Below, in pieces: positions 1 to 12,464 of a stretch of 64,000 bases of DNA. The position numbers and the translations under genes were made by a program. The first letter of the stretch is position 1; each line of letters begins with the position of its first letter. The stretch is from Blastomyces gilchristii SLH14081 (lineage: Eukaryota > Ascomycota > Eurotiomycetes > Onygenales > Ajellomycetaceae), in assembly GCF_000003855.2 (NCBI RefSeq), contig NW_003101673.1, forward strand, positions 1,717,746 to 1,781,745, given 5' to 3'. A model generated the notes under the pieces. The model was not told the DNA's origin. It did not search any database and saw only the letters and a program-made list of their open reading frames with translations.

Positions 1-1634
1 GTTGGAGTAAAGGAGGTATAGGGGAAAGAGAAGGAGTAGCGCGGATTACTGAACCCCAATGTTGGATTAAAGACGAATAGTATTGAAGCATGACAACTTT
101 TGACTCGGGTTGATCACTTAGAATAGCATCCTCTAATGGAATGAAGTAATTTTGTCGAAGGGTATCGTAGTCTTGTATGGGTATATACTCCAGGAGCCCA
201 AGGATGGTAGTTCTGCTGTCATGGCCGTTCCAGAAAAGGAGGTATTTGCGCAGAAACTTATCCACAGCTTCAGGCATACTCTGCAGAATAACGAAGTCAA
301 TATTAAAAGCAACACTGCGAAACCCACGAGCAAGAGGAGAAACTTAGATCACTACCCACCTTGGTAAACCGCACAAACCCAACAAGGGCATCAAGTACAT
401 ATTCAAGATGTTCTGAGTCATTTACTTCATCCTCTCCTTCCCTCACCGCTCGCATTCGGTCCAGTTCATCCTCAAAAAAACTATCCAACCAGCTCTCTAA
501 CCGTTGTGTCGCTGCTTCATTCCTCACGAACAGCAAATACCTTTGCGCGAGCGGATCCACTAAGGCCGCAGCAACCTGATTCGGCACCTCGATCCTGTCC
601 AGTTTCCGGACGAAATCGTTTGCACTCCGTAATTCCTCCAGTGATGTGAAATCTCGCTTGACTCGCGAGGTCTGCACGACTGGGATAACAACCTCAATTC
701 GACTCCTTTTCACCCCCCCGCGCCGCACAGCTTGGAAAGTCTGCGGAGCGCCTTGACCATTACCCGGCAATCCTGAAGGGGCAGTTCGTTCTTGAATATG
801 CCTCATCTGTTTAACCCACTCAGGATCGGGATGTTTGAAGAAGTAAGTTGCACGCCCACTTGATGCGTAGGCATCCCCAACAATGATGTCAGGATAATAG
901 CTCTTAAAAACTTTCAGCAGGCCCAGAAGCTCCCGCTCTTCGCCGCCGGTGTTTCTCATTAGCTCCATGAGCGCTTGAATGCGGAATGGCTTTATGTGTT
1001 TCCTACGTGTGATTAGCGAGAGAAGATGACATAGTGACCTGCGTAGGCTGATCATGTCCAGGAAATTAAACAAGACAGCATAGAGCCTTGACAGGCATGA
1101 TTGGTCTTCCATATCCTCGTACACTAGAATTAGCCAGCGTATGAGTAAGGATTGGGTTGCAGGCGATGGCTTGCTTCTGCTGGGTCCGAAGCAGGATATG
1201 ACCATTGAAGCTGTGCGAGGGCGCACGCGCTCGGATGGGTAGAGATTCTTTACTATAGTGGTTATCGTCGTTTGGTCTAGATGCTTGGATTTTGAGATGG
1301 TGGCGATTAGGCGCTCTAGCAGATGAGTTGGAATGCCTGACTCGTAAGCGGCGGACGCGATCGATTTCGCCAGATCAGCGACGTTCGTGTGTCGCTGCTT
1401 TGGCGGGAGGGGAGCAACTGCGTGCGCATGTTAGATATTCATTTCTCATGTACAATATTACGATATGGATGAACTTGCGTGTATTCTTACCATTTTCCAG
1501 CTGTTCAATTGCGTCTTTCATTTCCTGCTGCTTGTCTATTGAATTGAACGGTTAGTTGGAAGTTGAATCCGTGATGCACAACCGAACTGAAGATTGTAGT
1601 ATCTTATCTCACCTTGTTGCCCTTCTGGAGCCAT
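1..1634 (-). CDS. Centromere protein I / Mis6 family (3' end outside window)
   Basis: Inner-kinetochore subunit of the constitutive centromere network (Mis6/CENP-I), which helps CENP-A loading and bridges centromeric chromatin to the outer kinetochore. Exons on the minus strand: 1634-1613, 1535-1491, 1417-360 and 280 to the left edge; all phases close. The start is the ATG at 1634 (MAPEGQQ). Exon 3 carries the family hallmark around SRLYAVLFNFLDMISLRRSL, then CHLLSLITRRKHIKPFRIQ, then YYPDIIVG. The next exon continues with LLFWNG and a helical C-terminal half. About 468 residues are visible, against roughly 700 expected, so the C-terminus lies left of base 1. The last visible intron (359-281) has a TTGAC branch site and a TGCAG acceptor. 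Splice sites are my reading; family assignment is by recognition of conserved blocks. Confidence 0.88.
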
Positions 1635-2326
1635 ATTCTCTAGAATAATTTAGACGCTTTATATTTCTGTAGTGGATGAACTTCCCAATTCGCTTTCAAG
1701 GGACGTTCCCAAGGATCCATACGGTTCCCATTCTATCATGAAAACTAGAGTTGGCAATAGAAACAATAAGATCGCCAATAATGAACAAACACCTCTTTGG
1801 TCAAATACTTGTACAATTACGGTTTTGGAAAACGTATGTTCGAATTATCGGGCACGGATTGTCTGAAATCAGTCGCGAAGGTATATACTGGTGCGCGGCG
1901 ATTGGCGCGTCTAGGTGTTTATCTGATCGCGGGGTTGAAACCAGGAAATCATATAACATTCGACTTTCGAGTGCAGAGAAGCGGCGCATTAGTTGCATAG
2001 GAAATTCTCTGAATAGTTTTGATTTCAAAAAGAATGGCCTTTGGATATTAAAATAAATATAAGCGGACTTCGTCCATATGACAACTTCTAAATACTACCT
2101 CACATGACCCTCATGTAGCGAAACCTTTTATATATAGTTCATTCAACTGGTGAAAGCTGAAAGCTAGATGATGCAGGAGTCTTATACAACGCCAATAAAA
2201 ACACTTATGTACCTCTATTCAATTTAAAAACTAACTATAAGATGCATTAATATTCCCAGATCTAACTATTGGGTCCCAAGTCCACTGCAACCCCTCTTTG
2301 CCAGGCCATGTACTGTACAGTTGAAT
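1635..2326. other. Intergenic: CENP-I promoter side and CLPTM1 3' side
   Basis: About 690 bp between the CENP-I start (minus) and the CLPTM1 stop (minus). Open frames here are short, overlap on both strands and show no family motif or convincing splice pattern. The half near 2050-2260 is AT-rich and probably holds the CLPTM1 3' end. I see no tRNA or other RNA gene. Confidence 0.6.
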
Positions 2327-4489
2327 TTACTTCCGCTTGCGAGCGGGTTCTTTTCTGGCTTTCGCTCCCGATGTACTTGTCTCAGGCTCCGATACAGTAG
2401 TAGGCTCAGAGTCCTTAAGGGCCTTTGGCCGCTTATCCGCTTCGGTTTCTTCAACTTCATCCTCCTCCCCACCCTGACCAAATTCGTTTACACGCTTATA
2501 GTCAACCTTATATTTATAGCTCTGATACAACCAGATAAAGAAGATAATATCGTCTCTAAGTGTGGCGATTCTATGGAGAGTGGGCATCTTGATGGTGAAC
2601 GCGAAGAGATCGTCGATGAAGGTATTTAGGAATTTATATGTGAGGGCTTTGCCAGGCATATGTGCGACGGACTGAGGGGGAAAGCAATGTTAGTTGAGAT
2701 TATGACGAAAACAGAAGTTTCATGGAGTGGGGCTTAAGAACATCCCTACCTTCAAACGATAGTTGATGTAGAGGCTAGGAACCATCATAAGGAATCCGTA
2801 AGCGTAGACACTTCCCACCAAGGTTTCGATAACATAGGAGTACCACGACTTATGGTCTTCATACACCAGGCTATAAACTGCATATGCAGCCAGCAATGGG
2901 ACCGCGAGCATATAAAGGTACCTGAAAGCTATTTCATCATATTCCTTGGTTTTTTGTTCCGTCTCACTGAGCTTATGTTTATCTTCGAAGACAATAACGT
3001 ATGGTAGGAACGAGAAAGCCGACCCCCGTCGCGGACGACGAAGGCGAACGTCAACGGTTTTGGTGATCTTCCATGCTTCCAGGACAATGCCAAAGGCTTG
3101 GCCGCCGAGAATCATCCATGAGGTACCCTCACTGTTATCAAGCAGGTACAGGAAGATAATTGTTTGCATGAAGACATTCGCAAGGATGGTGCGAACTGAC
3201 GTACCAACCGAATCTTTCTTCTGGCGCCAGTGAGACTGTTTAGATGTTAGCGATACAGCACTTCACACATGGGATAAAAGATAGCAAGGAATGCACTCAC
3301 AATATCATTTTTAAATGCAAGCCCCTCGAAAATCATATGAAGAATGCTGACGAAGAATGTAGTGGCCAAAAGGTAACTATTGGTGTCTAACAAAATCTCC
3401 TTAAAAGTTTCGAATTCGCTTCCGTCACCACCAGTAGGGAGGGGGCCGCCACTTGCAGCTTGTCTCTGGCTTTGTTTTGTATTCTCATCAATGTTGGCCA
3501 ACAAGGTAAATTTCCAGTTCTGCATGTTTTTTAACGTGATATGGAGGGGTAGCGTCTCAACAGTGGAGTTCAGTTCGGTCATATGGCTCTTTAATTGCCA
3601 AAATGTATTGACAAAGAGGATAGGGTAGTACCATCCATTCTGGCCGGTAGCATCTCTAGCGCCTGTCCTCTCAAGCTGGAGATATTGTCGCGCTGCTGGA
3701 GCCATGACCGGGAAATTAATAACCCCAGTATCCGGGATGACAGAGAGGGTAAAGTTGGGGTGATAGAATGACCCGATTTGGGTCACTCGTGGAACATCAA
3801 CCTCGCCCTCTTCTATCTCGTCCGCATTGAGGAGATTCTTTAGCTTCTTCACTTTCTTTTTGGGAAAATACTGGTTCAGCGGGCGTCGGAAATAAACAGC
3901 GTTGGCAGCGTTATAGGATTTGTCTTTTGGGTCCAGTGGCTGTCCAGTGAGCGACATGTAGAAATGAGCCCATAGCGTCCCGTTTTGTTGGACTTCTCTG
4001 GGCACTTTGAAACTTGTCGCGATCTCCCTGGTGTCGTCCCAATCACCGAGAGTAAAATTCTTCTCCTCAAGCACCTTTGCATCTTCTGGGAGAGTATCCA
4101 ATGACGGAATACTGGTAGATGGCGAGACGTAAATGGAAATGTCTACCGAGCTATTCATAGGCCATATTGGGGCGACCTTGTGAGGGACCATACTAGCATT
4201 GGTGATGGTACGGATATCCGGCCGGTCTGCGAAAGCTGGAATAGCTGCTTTCCCCGCAGCCGCAGAACCACCACTGGTATCATTTTGCGCTGATTTTGAC
4301 GGCCCGAATACTTGCGAAACGAAAAACTGGGTTGCGATGAACAAGGCCAACCCCTGAAGGGCAGATTTGATCAAAGACTACATCTTCATCTCATTAGTTA
4401 AGAGCGAGCGTAGCATATGATTTGGAGATAAAGGACAGGATGCTTACGCCTGAGCCCTGCTCCTCTTGCTGTTGCCTGCGCCCCGACAT
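2327..4489 (-). CDS. CLPTM1-family multi-pass membrane protein
   Basis: Homologue of cleft lip and palate transmembrane protein 1, a multi-pass ER/Golgi membrane protein; animal members act in receptor trafficking and lipid scrambling. The fungal role is not established. Four exons: 4489-4448 (MSGRRQQQ), 4377-3301, 3235-2750, 2671-2327; total 649 residues with phases closing. Visible: an N-terminal membrane anchor (LALFIATQFFVSQVFG), a long lumenal region with N-glycosylation sites, then the family block AFKNDI joined across the intron to SHWRQKK, YLLDNSEGTSWMI, EAWKITKTVDV, and near the C-terminus the RVNEFG motif. The tail is charged and Lys/Arg-rich (KEPARKRK). The promoter is shared head-to-head with the SDR gene at 4903. 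Confidence 0.93.
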
Positions 4490-4902
4490 ATTGCTGAACT
4501 TCTGAACGCAATACCAAAATTCTGCGGGGTGGATAGGCGTCTGCGCAAAGCAATCGCGGCAGTTAGTTGACAGAAGCCAGTTCGCTGCTATCGGAGCTCC
4601 GGCGAACAGCTCCGAGCAAATGAAATAACGTCAGCACCAGGAACGGACGTCACGTGGTATTTGCTTGGCGCAAGCGGGATAGAAGCAACAACCCCCCTTA
4701 TTACTCCTAGCACCATATTTGTATATAAGTTATCCGATCTGCGTGTTTCAAAGGGGGGTGTATTCTTCTTTTTCTGTTCATATATTTTCATGTTGATGGA
4801 TATGCTATACCTGCTGAAACCTCAGTAAATACTATAAATCACACGGGACAGCTATATGGATCGTCATGTTCCAGAATTGTTGTTCGGCTTTATTATTCAC
4901 AG
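4490..4902. promoter_or_regulatory. Divergent promoter between CLPTM1 and SDR genes
   Basis: 413 bp separating two start codons that point away from each other, so it must contain both promoters and 5' UTRs. The stretch 4690-4860 has AT-rich and pyrimidine-rich runs. No specific factor site can be assigned by eye. Confidence 0.6.
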
Positions 4903-6600
4903 ATGACGGACAACCCTACGTCCCCAGGCTCCGTACCTTCTCATTTCCCTACCCATGATGGGCCACGGGTTTGGGTTATATCAGCGGGAACCTCACCCAT
5001 CGGCATCTCACTGGCTCGCCAGCTGCTTGCCCACGGGGAGATCGTCGTCGCCGGTGTCCCTGAACCGAACCCTGAACGGGAAGATCCTCGCAGCGCTGAC
5101 TTTGAAGCCCTTCTGGGCGAACTCTCTGCCCAAGGTGTAGGATGCAGGGAGCGTATGAAGCCTGTGGTTATTGACATCAGGTCTGCCGCCCCCGAAGATT
5201 TAATCGAGCACTGAACTTGTCTGGTTCTCGGAAAGCCAAGGGCGAGGTTCTTAGAGTACGAACAGCTCAGCTGATTCACTATGGCCAAATTGGTTGCAGA
5301 ATGATGAATGAATGCCAAACTATTGTGGCAGAGGCCATTAACGCATTTGGAAGAGTCGATGTTTTGGTATGCTGCACGAGCCAAGGTGGGTTGTTGCGAG
5401 TCACTCCCTTGTATCATCGCATGGAAGTTATATCTAGTGTCAATCGACATGTATGACTGACTTAGAACCCCCAATCTACAGCAATAATTGGCACTGTCGA
5501 GGAACTTGCTTCGTCTGAACGGACTCGACTTCTAGTAAAGGACCAGTTCGAAACCAATTACTTTGGCCCAGTAAATCTAATTAAGGCTGTTTTACCCCAA
5601 TTTCGGAAGCAGAAAAATGGCCATATTCTCGTCGTTGGGGGCATTAGTATGTAGAGCAGACTGGACATACGACTACAACATAGTTCTAATTATTTTCTTA
5701 GCCGGCCATATAGGTACCCCTGGGTTAGGGGTTTACTGTGCAGCAGGTTGGGCTTTAGAGGGCTTCTGTGATGTGTGTTTTGCCGCAGGTTCATGACAAC
5801 CCCTCATGACAGGAGAGGAAAAGAAATAGTGGAGAATAAAAAAAAATAAGGAACAAGGAGAAGGAGCGTATAATAAAGAACATGAATCTAATAACATAAC
5901 GAAACAGAGCCTCGCCTACGAAATCGCCCCTTTCAACATCCGCCTCACCATCCTCCAATGCAGCATCGAAATCGGCATTCTCACAAACCTTATCACCAGT
6001 GTCCCTCCCATCCTCCCCGCTTACTCCCCCTCCACAAACTACGCCCCGTTATTCCGCGGCATTATGAACGGCCTTCTCTCTCGCCTGCCAAATCTCCAGG
6101 GATCCTACAGCCAATCGCCCGAGGCAGCGCCGGAGACGTATCCTTCCGCCTCCCCAGTATCCCCATCCGCGTCATCAACAGCCTCAACGAACACAAAGTC
6201 CTACACTAACAATGGAACAAATCCACGTCCTTACGCCAGCAGACAAACAGAAGACACCGACGCCGACCTTGACGAAGAGCCCATCAGCTCAACCTGCAAC
6301 GAACCCCTATCCGCACCAACGGTAGTATCTATTTATCCACCCCTGAGCCCCGCGCATCTGGATGTACTAATTGCGGAAACCATCCATGCGATCACGGCCA
6401 TTGGTGGACATGAGAATCCGCCTGCTAGGCATATTGTAGGGGCGGAGGGCATTGCGGCCGTCAAGGAGAAGTTGAAGACGGTGACCGAGGAGCTCGAGGA
6501 TTTTATTGAGTGTAGCAGCGCGGTGGATATTAATGTTGATCCAGATGCTGGGAGTTTGAGTGCGAGTGGTGTAGGTGGAGGCGGAGGCGGAGGTGGGTAG
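4903..6600 (+). CDS. SDR-family oxidoreductase with atypical catalytic motif
   Basis: Short-chain dehydrogenase/reductase fold, probably an NAD(P)-dependent oxidoreductase; substrate unknown. Exons 4903-5180, 5300-5385, 5482-5646, 5702-5772, 5908-6600; all phases close, giving 430 residues. Visible: N-terminal beta strand and dinucleotide loop VWVISAGTSPIGISLA, the acidic/variable region, NAFGRVDVLVCC in place of the NAG strand, QFETNYFGPVNLIKAVLP helix, the serine strand ILVVGGIS, and GVYCAAGWALEGFCD where classical enzymes have YxxxK. Lys is replaced by Gly. The C-terminus is extended by about 150 residues, Ser/Pro-rich, and ends in polyglycine. The first intron uses a weak GTCTGC donor; without that splice the frame stops at 5214. 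Function is inferred from the fold only. Confidence 0.8.
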
Positions 6601-7292
6601 GGGTCAAATGCAGGTGCGGGGGATGGGTGGTGATTGGTATTTCATGAGTATACTTACATTTTCATATATTTACGGGGTTTTTGATGGGGTCCTGCTCGAT
6701 GTATATACCTACTTGTTTTATGAATACTTGGAGTCCACGAGAGGAATTGTGGGGAGGAAGGTATTGTGGTATATCATTAATTGATCTCAAATCCCCATTA
6801 ACCGGGAAGGACAGTTAAATAACCCTAATGAAGTTTCCCGGTGGCTATTCTACATCTAAGTGGCAAAAATTTATGATTTGCGATGCAAAGGTTTTGTTCT
6901 TCAATCATAAAGAACGCCAGCATTATCCAGTACAAATATCAGATCCCGTGCCCACATGATACATTGAAAATGATCTTCAGGATCCCGCGAGTTCCAGAGA
7001 AAGAAAGTGAAAAAAAGAAGAGGAATTTTGCAAAAAATATGAAGTAAAATAAAGGTCGCGAAAAAAGAAAGAGTTTGAGCAGTGTAAAGGATTGTACTTG
7101 CCAAGATCGTGGTGGATCAAAGCTCATTGAGCGTTTATCAATGCATATTTGATAGACCAAGTTGATGGGAGGGTGGTACGGGGATTATTCACCTGCACTA
7201 TAAATGCAACCTGAGGAGGACAGGATGGCTAGGGATCGGAAATGTTAAAAAGCAAAAAGAGGCTGAAGAACATTTCAGTTCATCATGCCCCA
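6601..7292. other. Convergent intergenic region (SDR / ASXH 3' ends)
   Basis: About 690 bp between the 3' ends of two converging genes. AT-rich, with short open frames on both strands that lack any recognisable domain. I read it as the two 3' UTRs plus spacer. Confidence 0.6.
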
Positions 7293-9473
7293 TCACTTGT
7301 TCCTCACAAACCACGACTGCCTGCACTCCCACAAGCTTCCTATATCCTGGTTATCCCTGTAACAGCGGAACTCTTTCCAGGCGTTTCCGTTGGGAGGCTG
7401 AGTGATACGGCCGTCAATTTCTAGGATTTTGTTAGAGAGACGGCCAGGTCCGGAAACGCCGCTGAATATTATGTCTTTGGGAATGGATTCTTGGGCTTGT
7501 TCCGATGTAGGTTCTGGTGCGGTGGGAGCGGTAGTTTCACCTGTGGGCTCCGCTGTCGTTTCGTGCTTGGAAAGGGCTGGAACTCCAGCAGCGAGTGTGG
7601 CTTCCGTCGTGTCACCATTGACAGCAGAGTTCGCAGGAGACTGAGAGCGCGGTGGAACTGACTCCATGGGGCCTTTCAGTTGGACATCGTTGACTCCAGC
7701 CTCCGCACCAGCGTTAATGGCATCACCGCCATTAGCTGTCGCCGGTACGTCGGAAGGTGGATCGCTCAAGCGATCCACGACAGGTTTTTCATCTAGTGTC
7801 GTATCCATCTGTAAGGCTTCCGCGATTAGTTCAGTAGCAGTGATTCCGATGTCCGTTGCGCCAGTGGCCGGAAACTTCGTTTCCTCCCTCCAAGATAGGG
7901 GAGAGGACATATCTACTGCTGATGACAGCCCCGAGTCGGAATCAGCTGAAGCCATCTCATAGATTCCTGGAAGTATATTATCACACCAGTTATCGACATT
8001 CATGGGTTCCGGCCCAGCGGCGGGGCTCAAAGATTTTACTGGTGTATCAGTACGGTCAAAACCTGTGCCCTCCATGGATTCACTGGCAAGATGGTTGTCA
8101 GCAACCGTAGGCGGAGTATCTAATGTCGGATTTACATATCCATTGGGAGTGGTCCCATCAGGCCTTGAACTTGTAACGGGGTCGGATAATGGACCAACCT
8201 GGCCCTCCTGAGAAGCTTGTTCAGCTGGCGAAGAGCCATTATTTACTCCGTTTGGCGCTGTGTCGATAGCTTCTGTGTCGATAGTTTCTGTCTGAATATT
8301 CTCGCGCGAAGATTTCGGGGCCATGTCAGAATTATCACATAGAAATACACGCTGGCCAGGAGGAATTGCGAAAGTGAGAGTAGAGCCATCTCTGTCCACA
8401 ATCTGTTTTAAGGTCGCGTTAGAGAGGTAAAAGCCCTTGTGGCAGAGCAGAATAATGCAGATGACAGACAAAGAAGAAAATCACCCACCCGAACCTCCTT
8501 CTCGAGCAGCAGCTTTTCACGTCCCCTGCCAAACGACCTCGAATATCTCCAGACATCACCAACTCTAACGACACCATTCTCAACCAAAGTCCCCAACTTC
8601 ACCCTGCTACTTTCTCCCGCAATAACATCATAGTCAAGTTTCTGTTTCTGTCCCCAGAACTCCTCGAATTGGTCCTCCTTGAACTTATCGAACTTCCCCT
8701 GCGCTCTCTCTTCCATCGCTTCTGCTGCCTGGCGCTGCCATTCTGGATCATACTTGCCCGTCTCCAAGTCGGCCTGGAATTGGCGCACAGCATCACGCCA
8801 GTTATTAGAATAGCGCACAAAGGATTCAGGGAGTGGCGGAATGACATGTGCACCACTATCTTTTTGGCCTTCGGAATTTGGGCCCGGGTCAGCATGCCGC
8901 TGTATCTCATCAGGAAGTAGAGCTATGATTTCCTTCTTCTCATCTTCATCGAGACAGGTCCATGTCCTGGGGTCCGCTAGTAGTTTCTGGAGATACATCA
9001 GTTAGCTTCGTTCCTTCTAGTGGAGGATGTTAAATTTAATAATCGATCACAACTTACGACGAGGTCAAGATGAATGAGAGGCGAATTTGTGCTGGTTGTC
9101 AATTGCTCTTCCCTCCACGGGTCTTTCTTAGAAGTCCTCGACGGGCCACGTCGTGCTCCAGTAGACTTCTTGACACGCCCTGGCTTGGTCATTCTGGGCG
9201 GAGGTTTCGCGACGGTGGTCTTTGTCTTGGTATTCGCAACATCATATGGAGGACCTGCTGCACCAGAAGTACGGCGTGGTGCGCGGGGTCTTCAACATAG
9301 TTAGCTTTCCCGCAATAGCTATAGCAGATAAGCTTTGTATATATAGGAGACAAATCAAATAGACACTGATCAAGATGGTGAAAATGAACATTAACATGAA
9401 CTTACTTTAATGCGCCGTGCTTAGGCGGTGTTTTGCCGCCGCTGTCCGCCTTCTGTTTCCGGCGCCGGCCCAT
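7293..9473 (-). CDS. Asx homology (ASXH/DEUBAD) domain protein
   Basis: Putative chromatin-associated protein with the fungal Asx homology domain, related to DEUBAD modules that activate BAP1/UCH37-type deubiquitinases. Exons 9473-9406 (MGRRRKQKADSGGK), 9289-9058, 8986-8489, 8402-7293; phases close, 635 residues. The N-terminus is very basic (KKSTGARRG..SKKDPW) and probably nuclear. The ASXH block runs at about residues 95-250: PLIHLDLVKLLADPRTW, LDEDEKKEIIALLPD, then RYSNNWRDAVRQFQADLETGKYDPEW and the WRYSRSF segment. The long acidic Ser/Thr/Pro-rich middle looks disordered. A conserved-looking C-terminal patch ends CYRDNQDIGSLWECRQSWFV. The third acceptor could instead be at 8437, which would add 11 residues; I prefer 8402 because a CTAAC branch site precedes it. 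Confidence 0.85.
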
Positions 9474-9700
9474 AGCTGCTGACTCATCAAGTGACGTTCT
9501 CGTGTCAAAGGAAGCTTCACAGGACAAAGTTCACCCGGCGAAGGGGGCGGAGATCTGGCTTGTTGAAACAAGCAAGCTAACAACAAGGAGCAGTTTTTTG
9601 CCTCCGTTGCAGTTCTATAAATTGGTCCACGGAATCCTGCGATGAGATAAGGAAGTAGCAACAAGCTAGAGCGAAAAGGAACATATCTCGTGCGTGAAGG
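9474..9700. promoter_or_regulatory. Short divergent promoter, ASXH gene / SEC22
   Basis: Only 227 bp separate the two ATGs, so both promoters and 5' UTRs must overlap or be very compact. No recognisable motif was assigned. Confidence 0.6.
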
Positions 9701-10700
9701 ATGGTTCTATCAACTCAGATTTGGAGGCTGGATGGTAGGTTCTAGGAAACTCTTGTTTACCGGGAGATTCTGGTTGATCTTTGTGTTAATAGGTGCTTTT
9801 GATTGATCTAGGTGTTCCGCTTGCGGCTTCCGTAGATGATGAGCAGCAGGTAGGTGTTCTCGATGCTGGTGTTGCTGGTGTTGCTGTTCACTCGCGCGGC
9901 TTTATGTTTCTAGTGAAAGGGGGGGAGAGGAGAGAGAAAACGAAAGATGCTCGTTATGCTAACACGGAGAACATCAATAGACAGAGATATTGTCCGAACC
10001 AAAGTCGCAAGCCAAACTCATATGCCGTCGATTGAATCGAAACTCAGAACCGCAAGCTACTATAGAGTCCGGGCAATACAACCTTCAGTGAGTGGGACAT
10101 TGTCTGCGGAAAAGCTCCTGTTGCCTTTTATACAACGGAATCTTATACGTTTATATACAGCTATGTCATCCGAGACGAGGTTTGCTTCCTCTGCATCGCA
10201 GACAGATCATACCCGCGTAAACTCGCATTTAGCTACCTCGGTGACCTAGCCACCGAATTCACAACCAACTATTCAGCTTCACAATACCTCTCCACCAATT
10301 TACGCCCATACGCCTTCGTTGAATTCGACGGTTTCATCAAGCGAACAATGAAAACCTACCAGGATAGCCGCGCCCCCCAGAACTTGGACAAGTTGAATGA
10401 TGAGCTCCGAGATGTAACAAAATACATGGTTAAGAATGTCGAAGACCTCCTTTACCGGGGCGACAGCTTAGAGCGGATGGGCGAGATGTCCGGGAGATTG
10501 AGGGAGGACAGTCTCAAATACCGTAAGGCCGCGGTGCGGATAAACTGGGAGTTGCTTGTGAAACAGGTAAGTGTGTCAAACATGAATAAAAGTAATCGCA
10601 GAAAGTGTTGCTAATTTTGATATTGTCTTTATTGTAGTATGGACCCTTTGCGGCAGTGGGTTTCATTTTGTTTGTTTTAATCTGCTGGCGGTTTTTTTAA
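9701..10700 (+). CDS. SEC22: Sec22 R-SNARE
   Basis: Vesicle SNARE of ER-Golgi transport. It cycles on COPII/COPI vesicles and pairs with Qa/Qb/Qc SNAREs. Exons 9701-9734, 9812-9849, 9981-10087, 10161-10566, 10638-10700; phases close, 215 residues, the usual family length. N-terminal longin domain (MVLSTQIWRLDGVPLAASVDD, then IESGQYNLHYVIRDEVCFLC and ADRSYPRKLAFSYLGDL), SNARE motif at about residues 125-185 (TKYMVKNVEDLLYRGDSLERM, with the zero-layer Arg in YRGDS), and one C-terminal membrane anchor (FAAVGFILFVLICWRFF). It shares a compact divergent promoter with the ASXH gene. Very confident in identity; microexon borders are inferred from phase and homology memory. Confidence 0.96.
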
Positions 10701-11032
10701 ATAGCGCTTTGTTTTAATAATGATATCGTTTCTTTCTTCTCGACCTTTCTTTCAGCTTGATCAGATCTCCACACACCCCCACTATCCTTTTTCGTGCCAT
10801 TCGTACTAGCTCTGACATCCTTTTTGAAATCGTCAAGCTTGGTACCAAATGGATCATGAGGCTCGCGGTAACTATGTTCAGCATCCTATCGCAGCAACCT
10901 TTACCCGCAGACGCTCAGGCAGAAGTTCCAAAGCGTTCCACCCTACACATTGGCTCTGTAGCAATTGTCTTCTACTCCCCCGCTTTAGCAAGACGACTAA
11001 TACTCCCCACCTCCACGATGTAAAGCGACAAT
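10701..11032. other. Convergent spacer SEC22 / ELP5
   Basis: 332 bp between two converging stop codons. It probably holds both 3' UTRs. Open frames here lack domain signals. Confidence 0.6.
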
Positions 11033-12464
11033 TCAAATCTCATCCTCCTCTTCATCGAAATCATCCTCCTCACCCATATCATAGAGGATCCTACCCCCTT
11101 CACCAGGCCCATCTCCTTTCTGCGCATCGAAATAAGGCAACACAACTCCTTCCCTCTCCAGCCTTTGCCGCTCCGTCAAGCCCAACTCAAACGTCGACTC
11201 CGGCTCCCACCCCTCCTTCTCAACGCCCTGCTCCTCCTCTCGTCTATACAGCGGATGGTCGTCGAGCAAAATCACTACTTCTTTAACCTGCTGCCGATGA
11301 ATCTTCGCCGCAGGAGGGAGATAGTACCACTCCACAATACCCCTGCCGCTCTTGCGTCTATGTTCCATTTCAATAACGAGGCCTTTGCTATCATCATCGG
11401 TGCTCTTGCTATGACTAGTGCGGCGGCCGATGATGACGCCATCTGCTTCTTCCGCTAAACCGAAGATAGGGGCCATTAGGCTCCTATCCCTCGCTACCTT
11501 TTCGGCAAGGATATGGCTCATGCAGTGGACGGTGAGGATTGTTGTGGCGAGGTATGTTAGGAGAGATAATGGGGATGGGGCGTACGGTACCTGCTTCTGT
11601 GGGCACGTGGGTATATCTTGATGGTATATGGCAATTAGAGATGTAGAATGTTGGCTCTGTGGGCTGGTTGGGGGTGGCCCTAGGAATGAGCTTAGATACG
11701 CTGCGAGGTTCATTTCCTGGTCTTCGACGTGTTTGCGAGACATCATTAGATTAACTGAATCGATAATTACAAGGGATCCTATATGGTGTGCTGTGAGTCA
11801 TGGCTTCCCCTGTCACAGTCATTCGTTTGAACCAGGGGGAAAGCGAACGACATACTTCTTGGAATAGGACCTGACGGATGTGGTGAAAGTGGCGACGATA
11901 TAGCCGAGATCACTTCTTTCGCAATAGCTGCCAGGGTTTTCCGCCGGGTCGGGATAAATGTATCAACGCCATCTGGGCGGGTCAGTGTCTCGAAGGAGAC
12001 AAATATAATATGGATTTTTGATAGCTGTTAAAACAGGACTGTCAGCTGGGACGCTCACTGAAACCTCCTTCCAGTGGAAACAAAAATTTATACATAATTA
12101 TCAATGGGGGGATATGTTATGGGGAATTAGATATCCAACATGATAGCGAATTCAGGATGAAGTATTATATATATGCTTGATTGACGGCGGGGAACTTGAA
12201 ACAATTATTAAAGGTTTACGGAGAAATCAACCGTAACACACAGCATTAAATTAAAATCAAAGCAAACCACAGCAAAGTAAAGCAGACTAAGATTTTAAAT
12301 ATTACCTTTGCTCTTCTGATATATTCCCTGATCAAAGGGGTAGCTGGCTGCTCTAGAGAGTCTAGGAGGAGAGTTAATGGCGAGGCGGAGTTGCGCACAC
12401 CAAGTAGCTTGGATATTAATAGCAAATTATGCGTACGGCGATGGGAAACACTTGTAGGTGGCAT
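11033..12464 (-). CDS. ELP5: Elongator complex subunit Elp5 (Iki1)
   Basis: Subunit of the Elp4-Elp5-Elp6 RecA-like ring of Elongator, needed for wobble-uridine tRNA modification. Exons 12464-12306, 12024-11856, 11778-11033; phases close, 357 residues. Visible: N-terminal LLLISKLLGVRNSASPLTLL and REYIRRAK joined across the intron to LSKIHIIFVSFETLTRP, then the strand SLVIIDSVN after the second intron, the strand TSLIAIYHQDIP, and the acidic C-terminal tail ILYDMGEEDDFDEEEDEI that is characteristic of the family. The second intron donor GTATGT at 11855 fits better than the GTCC upstream. It is divergent from the snRNP gene. Elp5 is poorly conserved, so identity rests on the whole pattern and the tail. 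Confidence 0.87.

Noticed and set aside
1751..2056. Overlapping short frames on both strands as genes
   Set aside because: No homology-like blocks; several frames overlap one another in a 690-bp intergenic region.
10757..11286. Plus-strand frames opposite ELP5
   Set aside because: They are antisense shadows of the acidic ELP5 C-terminus and the convergent 3' UTRs.
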